NCBI RefSeq assembly: GCF_900091955.1
Contig: NZ_FMDF01000238.1
Span: 53,404-117,403, forward strand
Origin: Streptomyces sp. Ncost-T10-10d
GTDB lineage: Bacteria; Actinomycetota; Actinomycetes; Streptomycetales; Streptomycetaceae
Reading direction: 5' to 3'
Length of the DNA stretch: 64,000 nt
Below are positions 34,046-43,384 of this stretch, piece by piece (position 1 is the stretch's first letter; each line of letters opens with the position of its first letter). A program made the position numbers and the translations under genes. The notes beneath the pieces are model-generated. The model saw only the letters and a program-made list of their open reading frames with translations. It was not told the origin of the DNA and ran no database searches.

Positions 34046-35359
34046 ATGACCATGCTAAAGGGAGCCAATGTTCCGGTGTCGGCTCACGCCGTGCGGGTCG
34101 AATTGGGGTGGCGCGCCTCCCCGGGGACACCGGACGTCGATGGCTCGGCGCTCCTCGTCGTGTCGGGAAAAGTGCGCAACGACGCCGACTTCGTCTTTTA
34201 CAACCAGCCCTCCCACGCATCCGGCGCGGTGCGTCACGAGGGCAAGCGGACCGCCGATGACGGGGTGACGGACAGTCTCGCGGTCGACCTGGCGCGCATC
34301 GAGCCGGCCATCGAACGCGTGGTCCTGGCAGCCTCCGCGGACGGCGGAACCTTCGGGCAGGTGACGGGGCTGTACGTACGGATCACGGACGCCGCGGACG
34401 GCTCGGAGATCGCGCGCTTCGACAGCGCGGACGCGACGGTCGAGACCGCATTCATTCTCGGCGAGTTCTACCGACGCCAGGGTGCCTGGAAATTCCGTGC
34501 CGTCGGTCAGGGATACAGCACCGGCCTCGAAGGTCTCGCGACGGACTTCGGTATTTCCGTCGATGAACCACAGCAGCCCCAGCCGTATCAACAACCCCAA
34601 TCGCCTCAACAGACCCAGCGGGGAACGCGGGCCGGCCATCTGCCGCCACCCCCGCCGGTCCTTCCGCCCGCACCGCCGACGGCGCCACCGGCACCTCCCG
34701 CACCCCCGGCCACCCCGCCGGTCCGTCTGTCGAAGGTGACTCTCACCAAGGACGCGCCATCGGTCTCCCTGGCCAAACAGGGCGGCACTTCGGGAGCACT
34801 CCGGGTCAATCTCAACTGGGAAGTGCGCAAACAGTTCAAGGGCTGGGGAAGCAAACTCGGCAGAGCGGTCGCCAACCACGCGGACCTCGACCTCGATCTC
34901 TGCGCCCTCTACGAACTCACCGACGGCCGCAAGGGAGTCGTACAGGCGCTCGGAAACGCGTTCGGCGCACTCCGGCAGCCCCCTTATATCCATCTCGACG
35001 GAGACGACCGCACCGGCGCGGTCTCCACCGGCGAGAACCTCACCGTCAACCTCGACCAGAAGGACAAGTTCCGCCGCGTTCTGATCTTCGTCACCATCTA
35101 TGAAGGCGCCCGGAGTTTCGCCGATCTCCATGCGACCGTCACCCTCCGCCCCCAGCACGGCGCCCCGATCGACTTCTCCCTCGACGAATGCACCGTCCCG
35201 TCCACCGTCTGCGCGCTCGCGCTCCTCACGAACAACGGGGGAGACCTCACGGTGCAGCGCGAGGCCCGCTACCTCGTACCCGAGCGCGGAGTGAGCCCGC
35301 AGCGCACCATCGACTACGCCTATGGGTGGGGCATGAACTGGACACCCGGCCGTAAATGA
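34046..35359 (+). CDS. TerD/TerA-domain stress protein
   Basis: A 437-residue cytoplasmic protein with two calcium-binding-type Ter domains. Residues 1-175 are TerD-like (MLKGANVPVSAHAVRVELGW, DFVFYNQPSHASGAVRHEG, ALILGEFYRR-type ending). A Pro/Gln-rich linker follows at ~180-235. The second domain is TerA-like (LRVNLNWEVRKQF, DLDLDLCALYELTDGRKGVV, PYIHLDGDDRTG). Such proteins bind Ca2+ and assemble at the membrane in chemical-stress responses. No other ter genes are adjacent. The ATG at 34046 has GGGGG just upstream and is preferred over 34034. Confidence 0.9.
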   Translation: MTMLKGANVPVSAHAVRVELGWRASPGTPDVDGSALLVVSGKVRNDADFVFYNQPSHASGAVRHEGKRTADDGVTDSLAVDLARIEPAIERVVLAASADGGTFGQVTGLYVRITDAADGSEIARFDSADATVETAFILGEFYRRQGAWKFRAVGQGYSTGLEGLATDFGISVDEPQQPQPYQQPQSPQQTQRGTRAGHLPPPPPVLPPAPPTAPPAPPAPPATPPVRLSKVTLTKDAPSVSLAKQGGTSGALRVNLNWEVRKQFKGWGSKLGRAVANHADLDLDLCALYELTDGRKGVVQALGNAFGALRQPPYIHLDGDDRTGAVSTGENLTVNLDQKDKFRRVLIFVTIYEGARSFADLHATVTLRPQHGAPIDFSLDECTVPSTVCALALLTNNGGDLTVQREARYLVPERGVSPQRTIDYAYGWGMNWTPGRK

Positions 35360-35411
35360 CCCCCCTCGGGTCCGGCCTGCACTGCGGCCATCGGCCCACG
35401 GACGGCTCCGC

Positions 35412-36584
35412 TCAACGGTCCGGCGCGGCCTCGGGGCGGGCGTACGTACGCCCCTTCCAGGCCGCGCCCCGCCCCCGATGGTGCTGAACCGCCGAATCGA
35501 CCGTCATCAGCAGATACAGCACAGCGGTGAACGGCAGCAGCGGCGCCAGCCACAGCGACTGCCGGTAGTAGGCCAGCATCGGCATGTACGTCCCGGCCAT
35601 CACCGCCCACGCCATCCCGCCCGCCCACGCCGCCACCGGAGCACCGCCCAGCAGCCCGGCGACGAGCGTGACCGGCGGCGCGAGATAGACCAGTGCGAGC
35701 CCCAGCACCGTCCCGAGGAGCAGCGGCGGGCTGTGCCGCAACTGGGCGTACGCGCTCCGTGACACCATCCGCCACAGATCCGCCAGCCACGGATACGGCC
35801 GGACGCTGTCCACCCGCTCCGCGAGCCCCAGCCAGATCCGGCCGCCGCTGCGCTGCACCGCCCGCGCCAGCGACACATCGTCGATCACCGCCTGCCGGAT
35901 CGACTCCGGCACCCGCGCCCGGTCCGCCGCCCCGGTCCGCAGCAGCACACATCCACCCGCCGCCGCAGCCGTCCGCGCCCCCGCCCGGTTCACCCACCGG
36001 AACGGATAGAGCTGCGAGAAGAAGTACACGAAGGCCGGTACGACCAGCCGCTCCCAGACACTCGACACCCGCAGCCGGGCCATCTGCGAGACCAGGTCGA
36101 ACCCGCCCGAGACGGCAGCGGCGACCAGCCCCCGCAGGCTGTCCGGCTCATGCGCGATGTCCGCGTCCGTCAGCAGCAGGAACTCCGGCTCCCGGGTCCG
36201 GGCCATCGAGATCCCGTGCCGCACGGCCCAGAGCTTGCCCGTCCAGCCGGACTCGGGCTCACCGGGCGACACCACCGTCACCGGCAGGCCCCCGTACCGT
36301 ACGGACAGCGCACGGGCGACGTCCCCGGTGCCGTCCTTGCTGCAGTCGTCGACGAGGAAGATCTCCGCGGCCCCCGGATAGTCCTGCGCCATCAGCGACG
36401 GCAGACTCACCGGCAGCATGTCGGCCTCATCACGTGCGGGCACCACGATCGCCACGGACGGCCAGCGCTCCGGGGCCTTCCGGCGTGGCAGCCGCTGATC
36501 GGTCCGCCAGAAGAACCCTTGTCCCAGCAGCAGCCACACCCATGCGGCCAGCGAACCCACGGCGATCCAGGCAACGGCACTCAT
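35412..36584 (-). CDS. HpnB-like family 2 glycosyltransferase, membrane-bound
   Basis: A 390-residue protein. One N-terminal helix is followed by a GT-A fold: VAIVVPARDEADMLPVSLPS, FLVDDCSKDGTGDVA, and the metal-binding LLTDADIAHEPDSL (DxD). A later VIDDVSLARAVQRSGGRIWL carries the acceptor-site acidic residues and about four helices follow. The pattern is that of the hopanoid-associated HpnB group. No other hopanoid genes are visible here, so the lipid substrate is uncertain. It is divergent from the racemase gene at 36643. Confidence 0.8.
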   Translation of the reverse strand: MSAVAWIAVGSLAAWVWLLLGQGFFWRTDQRLPRRKAPERWPSVAIVVPARDEADMLPVSLPSLMAQDYPGAAEIFLVDDCSKDGTGDVARALSVRYGGLPVTVVSPGEPESGWTGKLWAVRHGISMARTREPEFLLLTDADIAHEPDSLRGLVAAAVSGGFDLVSQMARLRVSSVWERLVVPAFVYFFSQLYPFRWVNRAGARTAAAAGGCVLLRTGAADRARVPESIRQAVIDDVSLARAVQRSGGRIWLGLAERVDSVRPYPWLADLWRMVSRSAYAQLRHSPPLLLGTVLGLALVYLAPPVTLVAGLLGGAPVAAWAGGMAWAVMAGTYMPMLAYYRQSLWLAPLLPFTAVLYLLMTVDSAVQHHRGRGAAWKGRTYARPEAAPDR

Positions 36585-36642
36585 TTGCCGCAGTCTGCCC
36601 CACTGCGACGGAACCGCAAGGGCGGTCGACTAAGGTGACCGG

Positions 36643-37428
36643 GTGAAGATCGCGCTCATGGATTCCGGAATCGGCCTGCTCGCGGCCGCCGCCGCGGTAC
36701 GCCGGCTCAGGCCCGACGCCGATCTGGTGCTCTCCTCGGACCCCGGCAGCATGCCCTGGGGGCCGCGTACCCCCGAGGACGTGACCGCCCGCGCGCTGGA
36801 CGTGGCCCGCGCGGCCGCCGCCCACCGGCCCGACGCACTGATCGTCGCCTGCAACACGGCCTCCGTCCACGCTCTGCCTGCGCTCCGCGCCGAGCTGGAA
36901 CCCGCACTGCCGGTCATCGGCACGGTGCCGGCCATCAAGCCGTCCGTCGCCGGTGGCGGCCCCGTCGCGATCTGGGCCACGCCCGCCACCACGGGCAGCC
37001 CCTACCAGCGCGGACTCATCCGGGAATTCGCCGGCTCCGTCGCCGTCACCGAGGTCCCGTGCCCGGGTCTCGCCGACGCCGTGGAGCACGCGGACGAACC
37101 GGCGATCGACCGGGCCATCGCCGCAGCCGCCGCACTCACCCCGCGCGATGTGCGGGCCGTGGTCCTGGGCTGCACCCATTACGAACTGGTCGCCGAACGC
37201 ATCCGCGCAGCCGTGCGGCAGCCCGGTATGCCTCCGGTCGAGCTGCACGGCTCCGCCGGTGCCGTCGCCGCCCAGGCACTGCGCCGAATCGGGGCCGAAC
37301 CCGCTCCGTCGGCCGAATCGGCCGACGGTCTCACCGTCCTCCTCGGCGGGCGCACCGCCGAGCTGCCGGAAACCGCTCTGGCCTACGCCGAGGGGCAGCT
37401 GCTGGGGGCCGTCAGCCCCGCTCGCTGA
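36643..37428 (+). CDS. aspartate/glutamate racemase family protein (MurI-like)
   Basis: A 261-residue cofactor-independent racemase. The two catalytic cysteines are C70 (IVACNTAS) and C177 (VLGCTHYEL), and the N-terminal MDSGIGLLA replaces the FDSGVGGL of typical MurI. It could supply D-glutamate, but the departures from the MurI N-terminal motif and GTG start suggest a paralogue rather than the main murI. The predicted reaction is interconversion of L- and D-Glu or Asp. It is a likely single-gene unit. Confidence 0.8.
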   Translation: MKIALMDSGIGLLAAAAAVRRLRPDADLVLSSDPGSMPWGPRTPEDVTARALDVARAAAAHRPDALIVACNTASVHALPALRAELEPALPVIGTVPAIKPSVAGGGPVAIWATPATTGSPYQRGLIREFAGSVAVTEVPCPGLADAVEHADEPAIDRAIAAAAALTPRDVRAVVLGCTHYELVAERIRAAVRQPGMPPVELHGSAGAVAAQALRRIGAEPAPSAESADGLTVLLGGRTAELPETALAYAEGQLLGAVSPAR

Positions 37429-37487
37429 CCCGGCGAAGGCCGTGCGACCCATCCCCGGCGTGCGGAATCTTAAGTACGCTGCTTGAC

Positions 37488-38051
37488 ATGAGGGACCACC
37501 CCCGAAAACCGAGGCACACCGGAGCCGACCCCCACTCCGACGTCTGGATCGGCCGGGCCACCAACCGGGCCCAGTGGGTGCTCGCCGCCGCAGGCGCGGC
37601 CTGTCTGGCGCTCGGCATCCAGTTGGCCGTCACCTCCGACTGGGCCTCGGGAATCGCCCCGCTGCTGATGTCGGTGATCGGCTGCGTCGCCGCCGGACTG
37701 CTCATGCTGTTCGGCACACTCGCTTTTGTGAACGTGGCCGTCAGGGTCGACGGGGACGCTCTCGAAGTGCGCTGCGGCCACATGGGCCTGCCGCGCCGCC
37801 GGATTCTGCTCACCCATGTGGTGGGCGCGGAGTTCGCACCCCAGGTCACCCCGCGCCAGTGGGGCGGCTGGGGTTACCGCTGGCGCCCCGAGCAGGGTAC
37901 GGCCGTGGTGGTCCGCAGAGGCGAGGGCCTGGTGCTCCGACTCGGTGACGGCAGGACGTTCACCATCACGGTCGACGACGCGGAAGCGGGCGTACGGTTC
38001 ATCCGCGAACGCCTGCACCTGTCGGCGACCGGCACACCGGCCGGGGCCTGA
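37488..38051 (+). CDS. two-helix membrane protein of unknown function
   Basis: A 187-residue protein. Two hydrophobic segments (WVLAAAGAACLALGIQLAV and LLMSVIGCVAAGLLMLFGTL) are followed by a beta-rich cytoplasmic part with WGGWGYRWRPEQGTAVVVRR, resembling small PH-like membrane proteins of actinomycetes. I do not recognise the family. The ATG at 37488 lacks a good ribosome site, so translation may be leaderless. Confidence 0.7.
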   Translation: MRDHPRKPRHTGADPHSDVWIGRATNRAQWVLAAAGAACLALGIQLAVTSDWASGIAPLLMSVIGCVAAGLLMLFGTLAFVNVAVRVDGDALEVRCGHMGLPRRRILLTHVVGAEFAPQVTPRQWGGWGYRWRPEQGTAVVVRRGEGLVLRLGDGRTFTITVDDAEAGVRFIRERLHLSATGTPAGA

Positions 38052-38114
38052 TCGCGGCCCGATGCGTCGGTTCCGGGACTCGCGCCCGGCTCAGAGCGGG
38101 GTGGAGCGGTCCGT

Positions 38115-39290
38115 TCACCGTGTGCGGCGGACTGCGTCGCCGGGACGGTTGGCCGCCCCGTCCGCGCCCTCCGGACCACGTGCCTGATGTATGTCATCCG
38201 GACCACGTGCCTGATCCGCACGATCCGGTCCACGTGCCCCGTCCGTACCGTCCGCTCCTGCCGTACCGTCGCCGATGGGCCGCCGGGCCGACGCCAGCCC
38301 CGCGAGCAGCCCAGCGCCCGCGGTCACCGGAGTGAAGCTCAGCGCATTGCCGACGCTCGCCAGCACCGCGAGTGCGGTGAGGGCGGCGCCCGCCGTCAGG
38401 ACGACGGCCGTCGTGCGGGGCGACCGCCACAGCACGTACAGCAGCCAGCCGAAGGCCGACCCCAGCAGCCCCACCCCCACCACCCCCTGCTCGGCCGCCT
38501 GCTGAAGAGGCGCCGAGTGTGCCTTGCCGTCGGAGTGGACGGTCTGCTCCACGGTGGGGCTCAGCTCGGCGAACCGTCCGGGGCCGATGCCCAGCACCGG
38601 ATGTTCGCCGGCCAGCTCCAACGCGTCCTGCCACAGCAGCACCCGGTGCGCGGTGAGCGGACCCTCCAGGGACACCATGAGGCCCTGGGGCAGCGCGTCC
38701 GCGGCGACCGCCCATGACATGGCGACGACGAGACCGGTGGCCAGGGCGAGCCCGGCGAGGCCGAGCAGCCGCTGCCGCATCCTGGTGGCGGCCAGCGAAC
38801 ACAGCAGCACCCCGAGTGCCGCGGCGAACCCGGCCACCGAGCGCAGCGCCAGCGCGGCGCAGGCTGTGCCGAGCGCCAGCAGCCGCAGGGAGAACCGCAG
38901 CGGTGCCTGCCGGGACGCCGCCGCCGCGCAGCAGGCGGCGCCCGCGGCGAGCACCAGCAGTGCGGCGGCAGCCCCGGCGTGACCGGGCGCCGTGTCCACC
39001 GTGGCCGTGGCGTCAGGCATGCCATGACGCGAGAGGAGCCCCAGGAGGAGCGCCCCCACGGCGGCCACCGTGGCCGTCGCCACCGGCAGCAGCGTCCCGC
39101 AGATCCGTCCGCAGGAGAAGCCCGCGGCGACGGCGAGCAGAGCCAGCAGGACACCCTCCGGGCCGGTCTCCCGTCCGCCGGCGCTGATCAACGACCAGAT
39201 CGCGCAGGCGGCGAGGATCACGGCCCCGGCTCCGTCGGAAGCGTTGCCGCGTTCCCGCGCCCGGCCCCGCCCCGCTGGTGCAATCGTCAC
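38115..39290 (-). CDS. O-antigen ligase-like polytopic membrane protein
   Basis: A 391-residue protein with about ten membrane segments. The Wzy_C-type extracytoplasmic loop is recognisable: HRVLLWQDALELAGEHPVLG, IGPGRFAEL, then a His-containing segment HSDGKAHSAPLQQAAEQGVV. Such proteins polymerise or transfer lipid-linked glycans. The C-terminal ~40 residues are hydrophilic and built of 9-residue repeats (ARGPDRADQ, ARGPDDIHQ, ARGPEGADG). No glycan cluster is adjacent apart from the glycosyltransferase at 35412. Confidence 0.75.
   Translation of the reverse strand: MTIAPAGRGRARERGNASDGAGAVILAACAIWSLISAGGRETGPEGVLLALLAVAAGFSCGRICGTLLPVATATVAAVGALLLGLLSRHGMPDATATVDTAPGHAGAAAALLVLAAGAACCAAAASRQAPLRFSLRLLALGTACAALALRSVAGFAAALGVLLCSLAATRMRQRLLGLAGLALATGLVVAMSWAVAADALPQGLMVSLEGPLTAHRVLLWQDALELAGEHPVLGIGPGRFAELSPTVEQTVHSDGKAHSAPLQQAAEQGVVGVGLLGSAFGWLLYVLWRSPRTTAVVLTAGAALTALAVLASVGNALSFTPVTAGAGLLAGLASARRPIGDGTAGADGTDGARGPDRADQARGPDDIHQARGPEGADGAANRPGDAVRRTR
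38171..38238. repeat. 27-base tandem repeats encoding the O-antigen-ligase tail
   Basis: Units beginning at 38171, 38198 and 38225 share CCGGACCACGTGCC with small changes. They encode the 9-residue repeats at the C-terminus of the gene on the minus strand. Unit number may vary between strains. Confidence 0.7.
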
Positions 39291-39480
39291 GTTCGCCCCC
39301 GACTTGTGACAGTCCCGTCCGCGATCGGCCGGACACGGCCGATCGGTGGGGGGCTGGCGGACACGGTAGTGCCAGCGGCCCGGATCTGTGCGGGAAAGTG
39401 GCGAAACGATCCGGCGCCAGGCGTTCCATCACGCGAGCGGGGCTGCCTGACACCCGGCCGACCACCGTAGACTCCGCCGG

Positions 39481-41082
39481 GTGAGCGCCACCATCACCCC
39501 AGTCGACGACCCGCAGCGGCCCGCACCCACCCCCACGTCCCGGGGAAGACGGGTGATGCCGCGGCTCGTACGGCCTGCAGCCGCCGTGATTTCGGGAGTG
39601 CTGCTGTACCTGAGCTTCCCGCCCCGGCCCCTGTGGTGGCTGGTTCTTCCCGGCTTCGCCCTGCTCGGCTGGGTGCTGCACGAACGCAGACTGCGCGCCG
39701 CGTTCGGCCTCGGCCTGCTCGCCGGACTGGGCTTCATGCTGCCGCTGCTGCACTGGACGGGCGAAGAGGTCGGTCCGGTGCCGTGGCTGGCGCTCGCAGC
39801 GGCGGAGGCGCTGTTCATCGCGGTCGGCTGCATCGGGATCGCCGCCGTCTCCCGCCTCGCCTGCTGGCCGGTGTGGGCCGCCGCTGTCTGGATCCTCGAC
39901 GAGGCGATCCGGGCCAGGGTGCCGTTCGGCGGCTTTCCCTGGGGGAAGATCGCCTTCGGGCAGGCGGACAGCGTGTTCCTGCCGCTCGCGGCCGTGGGCG
40001 GCACGCCGCTGCTCTCCTTCGCGGTGGTGCTGTGCGGCTTCGGCCTCTATGAAGCGGTATGCCGGTTCCGTACCTGGCGCAGCACGCGTGAGGTGCCCCG
40101 GGTCGCCGTCGCCGCAGCCGCCGCGACCGTCCTCGTACCCGTCGCCGCCGCATTCGCCGCCCTGCCGCTCGTGGACGACTCGGCCGAGGACGGCACCGCG
40201 ACCGTCGCCGCGATCCAGGGTAATGTGCCGCAGCTCGGACTCGACTTCAACGCCCAGCGCCGCGCCGTCCTCGACAACCATGTGCGCCGCACGGAACAGC
40301 TCGCCCAGGACGTGAAGGCGGGCAAGGTTCCCCAGCCCGACTTCGTCCTGTGGCCGGAGAACTCCTCCGACCTCGACCCCTACCGGAACGCCGACGCCCG
40401 GATCGTGATCGACGACGCGGTGAAGGCGATCGGCGTACCCACCGTGATCGGGGCGGTGGTCGAGCCCGACACCGGCAAGCTGCGCAACACCCTCATCCAG
40501 TGGGATCCGGAGAAGGGGCCCGTCAGCACATACGACAAGCGGCACATCCAGCCGTTCGGCGAATACATCCCGATGCGCTCCTTCGTACGCCTCTTCAGCT
40601 CCGACGTGGACCGTGTACAGCGGGACTTCGGCCCCGGAAAGCAGGTCGGTGTCTTCGATCTGGCGGGTACGAACGTGGGGCTCGTGACCTGTTACGAGGC
40701 GGCGTTCGACGACGCCGTACGGGACACGGTCGAGCACGGCAGCCAACTGATCGCCGTACCCAGCAACAACGCCACCTTCGGGCGCAGTGAGATGACCTAT
40801 CAGCAGTTGGCCATGTCCAGGGTGCGGGCGGTCGAGCACAGCAGGTCCGTCGTCGTCCCCGTCACCAGTGGGGTCAGCGCGGTCATCCGTCCCGACGGGA
40901 CGATCGTCCAGCAGACGAAGCTGTTCACCGCGGACGCGCTGGTGGACAAGGTGCCGTTGCGGTCCTCGCTCACGCCCGCGACCCGGATGGGTACGCTCCC
41001 CGAAGGAGTCCTCGCACTGATCGCCGTGGCGGGGCTCGGCTGGGTCACCGTCCGTTCGGTACGGCTCCGGCGGAGCCGCTGA
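39481..41082 (+). CDS. lnt: apolipoprotein N-acyltransferase
   Basis: A 533-residue membrane enzyme that N-acylates lipoproteins at the diacylglyceryl-cysteine. The N-terminal half has about seven helices (LLYLSFPPRPLWWLVLPGFA). The C-terminal nitrilase domain carries the triad E293 (LWPENSSDLD), K353 (YDKRHIQPFGEY) and C404 (LVTCYEAAFDD). Length and motifs match Lnt. It starts immediately at a GTG. Its potential substrates include the peptide-binding lipoprotein encoded at 23425. Confidence 0.92.
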   Translation: MSATITPVDDPQRPAPTPTSRGRRVMPRLVRPAAAVISGVLLYLSFPPRPLWWLVLPGFALLGWVLHERRLRAAFGLGLLAGLGFMLPLLHWTGEEVGPVPWLALAAAEALFIAVGCIGIAAVSRLACWPVWAAAVWILDEAIRARVPFGGFPWGKIAFGQADSVFLPLAAVGGTPLLSFAVVLCGFGLYEAVCRFRTWRSTREVPRVAVAAAAATVLVPVAAAFAALPLVDDSAEDGTATVAAIQGNVPQLGLDFNAQRRAVLDNHVRRTEQLAQDVKAGKVPQPDFVLWPENSSDLDPYRNADARIVIDDAVKAIGVPTVIGAVVEPDTGKLRNTLIQWDPEKGPVSTYDKRHIQPFGEYIPMRSFVRLFSSDVDRVQRDFGPGKQVGVFDLAGTNVGLVTCYEAAFDDAVRDTVEHGSQLIAVPSNNATFGRSEMTYQQLAMSRVRAVEHSRSVVVPVTSGVSAVIRPDGTIVQQTKLFTADALVDKVPLRSSLTPATRMGTLPEGVLALIAVAGLGWVTVRSVRLRRSR

Positions 41083-41111
41083 TCCACTTCGTGCCACGTA
41101 GGGTCGGGCCC

Positions 41112-41591
41112 ATGGCTACTCCTGATTTCATCCGCGAGATCCGCGCCACCGCGGGCCAACAACTGCTCCTGTTGCCGGGGGTCACCGCCGTGGTCTTCGA
41201 CGACGAGGGCCGAGTGCTCCTCGGACGACGTTCCGACACCGGCAAGTGGTCGGTCATCGGCGGCATCTGCGAGCCGGGTGAGCAGCCGGCGGCGACGGCG
41301 GAGCGTGAGGTGTACGAAGAGACAGCTGTGCGCTGTGTGGCGGAGCGGGTGGTGCTCACACAGGCCCTGGAACCGGTGCAGTACGCCAACGGCGACCGCT
41401 GCCAGTACCTGGACGTCACCTTCCGCTGCCGGGCGACCGGCGGCGAGGCACGCGTCAACGACGACGAGTCGCTGGAGGTGGGCTGGTTCCCGGTGGACGC
41501 GCTGCCGCCCTTGAACGAGTTCGGGCTCTTCAGGATCAAGCAGTCCCTGACCGACGAACCCACCTGGTTCGAGCCCACTGCCCAGCAGTGA
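41112..41591 (+). CDS. NUDIX hydrolase
   Basis: A 159-residue NUDIX-fold pyrophosphohydrolase. The Nudix box runs GGICEPGEQPAATAEREVYE followed by ETAV, so the usual EExGU has Ala in place of Gly, while the metal-binding glutamates are kept. Preceding strands read TAVVFDDEGRVLLGRRSDTG. It starts 30 bases after lnt and may be cotranscribed. The substrate is unknown: nucleotide sugars, NADH or damaged nucleotides are all possible. Confidence 0.88.
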   Translation: MATPDFIREIRATAGQQLLLLPGVTAVVFDDEGRVLLGRRSDTGKWSVIGGICEPGEQPAATAEREVYEETAVRCVAERVVLTQALEPVQYANGDRCQYLDVTFRCRATGGEARVNDDESLEVGWFPVDALPPLNEFGLFRIKQSLTDEPTWFEPTAQQ

Positions 41592-41599
41592 CATCCGGC

Positions 41600-41640
41600 G
41601 CTCGTCGGGCGGGCCCGGTTCCCGGACCCGCCCGACGAGC
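41600..41640. terminator. bidirectional hairpin terminator
   Basis: Two 19-base arms (41600-41618 and 41622-41640) pair with one mismatch around a 3-base loop, between the convergent NUDIX and MFS genes. Confidence 0.8.
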
Positions 41641-41645
41641 AGGGC

Positions 41646-43031
41646 TCAGACGGTCCGGGCGTCGGCGGGCAGCGACGTGGGCGCGTCCGGCTCCGCCGCA
41701 GCCTCTTCGATGTCCGCGAGATCCCGGTTCCTGGTCTCCTTGGCACAAACAACCGCCAGCACGGTGAGGAGTGCCGCGGCGATGACATACAGCGAGATGG
41801 GGGTCGAGCTGTTGAAGTCCGCGAGCAGCGCGGTGGCGATGAGCGGCGCCGGGGCGCCGGCCGCGACCGACGAGAACTGGGCACCGATCGACGCACCCGA
41901 GTACCGCATCCGGGTCGCGAACATCTCCGAGAAGAAGGCCGCCTGCGGCGCGTACATCGCCCCGTGGAAGATGAGCCCGACCGTGACGGCGAGCAGCAGA
42001 TTCCCGAAGCTGCGGCTGTCGATCAGCGCGAAGAACGGGAACATCCACAGCGCCACGCCGATCGCACCGACGAGGTAGACGGGCTTGCGCCCGAACCGGT
42101 CGGACAGCGCGCCCCACATCGGGATGACCGCGAAGTGGACGGCCGAGGCGATGAGCACGGCGTTGAGCGCTGTCTGCTTGCTCAGGTCCGCTGCTGTGGT
42201 CGCGTAGACGAGGATGAACGCCGTGATGACGTAGTAGCTGATGTTCTCCGCCATCCGGGCTCCCATGGCGATCAGCACATCGCGCCAGTGGTGTCGCAGC
42301 ACGGCGACCAGCGGCATCTTCTCGGCCGCCGCGGAGACCGCCTTGCGCTCCTCGGCCTGTGCCAGCGCAGCCTTGAACACCGGTGATTCATCGACAGAGA
42401 GGCGAATCCACAAGCCGACGACCACCAGCACACCGGAGAGCAGGAACGGTATGCGCCAGCCCCATGCCCCGAAGGCCGAGTCCGACATCAGCGCGGTGAG
42501 TGCGGAGAGCACTCCGGTGGCGAGCAACTGTCCGGCCGGCGCACCCGTCTGCGGCCAGGAGGCCCAGAACCCGCGCCGCTTGGCGTCCCCGTGCTCCGAG
42601 ACGAGCAGCACGGCCCCGCCCCACTCACCGCCGAGGGCGAAGCCCTGCACCAGCCGCAGGACGGTGAGCAGCACGGGGGCGGCGGCCCCGACGGTGGCAT
42701 GCGTCGGCAACAGCCCGATGGCGAACGTCGCTCCGCCCATCATCAACAGACTGAGCACCAGAAGCTTCTTGCGGCCGAGCCGGTCGCCGTAGTGCCCGAA
42801 CACCAGGGCACCGAGCGGCCGGGCGGCGAAGCCGACCGCGTAGGTGAGGAAGGAGAGCAGCGTGCCGACGAGCGGCTCGGACTCGGGGAAGAACAGCTTG
42901 TTGAAGACCAGCGCGGCAGCTGACCCGTACAGGAAGAAGTCGTACCACTCGATGGTGGTGCCGATGAGGCTTGCGGCGACGATGCGCTTGAGCGAGCGGG
43001 TGGTAGGCGGGGCGGATGCCGAGGCAGCCAT
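41646..43031 (-). CDS. MFS transporter, metabolite:H+ symporter (MHS) type
   Basis: A 461-residue, 12-helix transporter. The MHS signature GTTIEWYDFFLYGSAAALVF opens helix 1. The loop FGHYGDRLGRKKLL is motif A, and FALGGEWGGAVLL matches helix 4 of the citrate/alpha-ketoglutarate/shikimate group. It imports organic acids or compatible solutes with protons. The ATG at 43031 with GGAAG upstream is preferred over the codon at 43076. It stands alone. Confidence 0.9.
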   Translation of the reverse strand: MAASASAPPTTRSLKRIVAASLIGTTIEWYDFFLYGSAAALVFNKLFFPESEPLVGTLLSFLTYAVGFAARPLGALVFGHYGDRLGRKKLLVLSLLMMGGATFAIGLLPTHATVGAAAPVLLTVLRLVQGFALGGEWGGAVLLVSEHGDAKRRGFWASWPQTGAPAGQLLATGVLSALTALMSDSAFGAWGWRIPFLLSGVLVVVGLWIRLSVDESPVFKAALAQAEERKAVSAAAEKMPLVAVLRHHWRDVLIAMGARMAENISYYVITAFILVYATTAADLSKQTALNAVLIASAVHFAVIPMWGALSDRFGRKPVYLVGAIGVALWMFPFFALIDSRSFGNLLLAVTVGLIFHGAMYAPQAAFFSEMFATRMRYSGASIGAQFSSVAAGAPAPLIATALLADFNSSTPISLYVIAAALLTVLAVVCAKETRNRDLADIEEAAAEPDAPTSLPADARTV

Positions 43032-43244
43032 GAACACCACTTCCGGACGTTGGCGGGGACGGTTTCGTGTCGCCACACCGTAGGAATGGGCAGGTCAGAG
43101 GCACATGTGGCGGGACACCATAGTTCTCGGGCCGGGTGTGCGCGGGGCCACCATGACAGGCACGTCGAGACTGCTTCGAGGACCGTATTGAAGGCCGACA
43201 AGTGCCTGTCTGGATTGTGTTATTCGGTACGGTTCATTGCCCTG

Positions 43245-43331
43245 GTGCTGACTCCCGTGCTGGTTTGGTGCTGACCTGAAATCGCATGTCAGCACCCCTG
43301 ATCACCTGTCCCGTGCTGACTTGGTGCTGAT
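43245..43331. repeat. GTGCTGAC octamer array
   Basis: GTGCTGAC occurs directly at 43245-43252, 43268-43275 and 43313-43320, partly at 43323-43329, and inverted at 43288-43295. Two 23-base units (43253-43275, 43309-43331) start TCCCGTGCTG. It lies just before a transposase remnant and could be an iteron-like or element-end sequence. No gene is seen in 43032-43384. Confidence 0.55.
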
Positions 43332-43384
43332 TACGCACCGTTGAACTTCGGCATTCGGGGCGGATCGGGCGGGTAGAGGATGCG

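Noticed and set aside
39013..41097. Long minus-strand open frame opposite lnt
   Set aside because: Low-complexity composition; the plus strand encodes a full Lnt with its catalytic triad.
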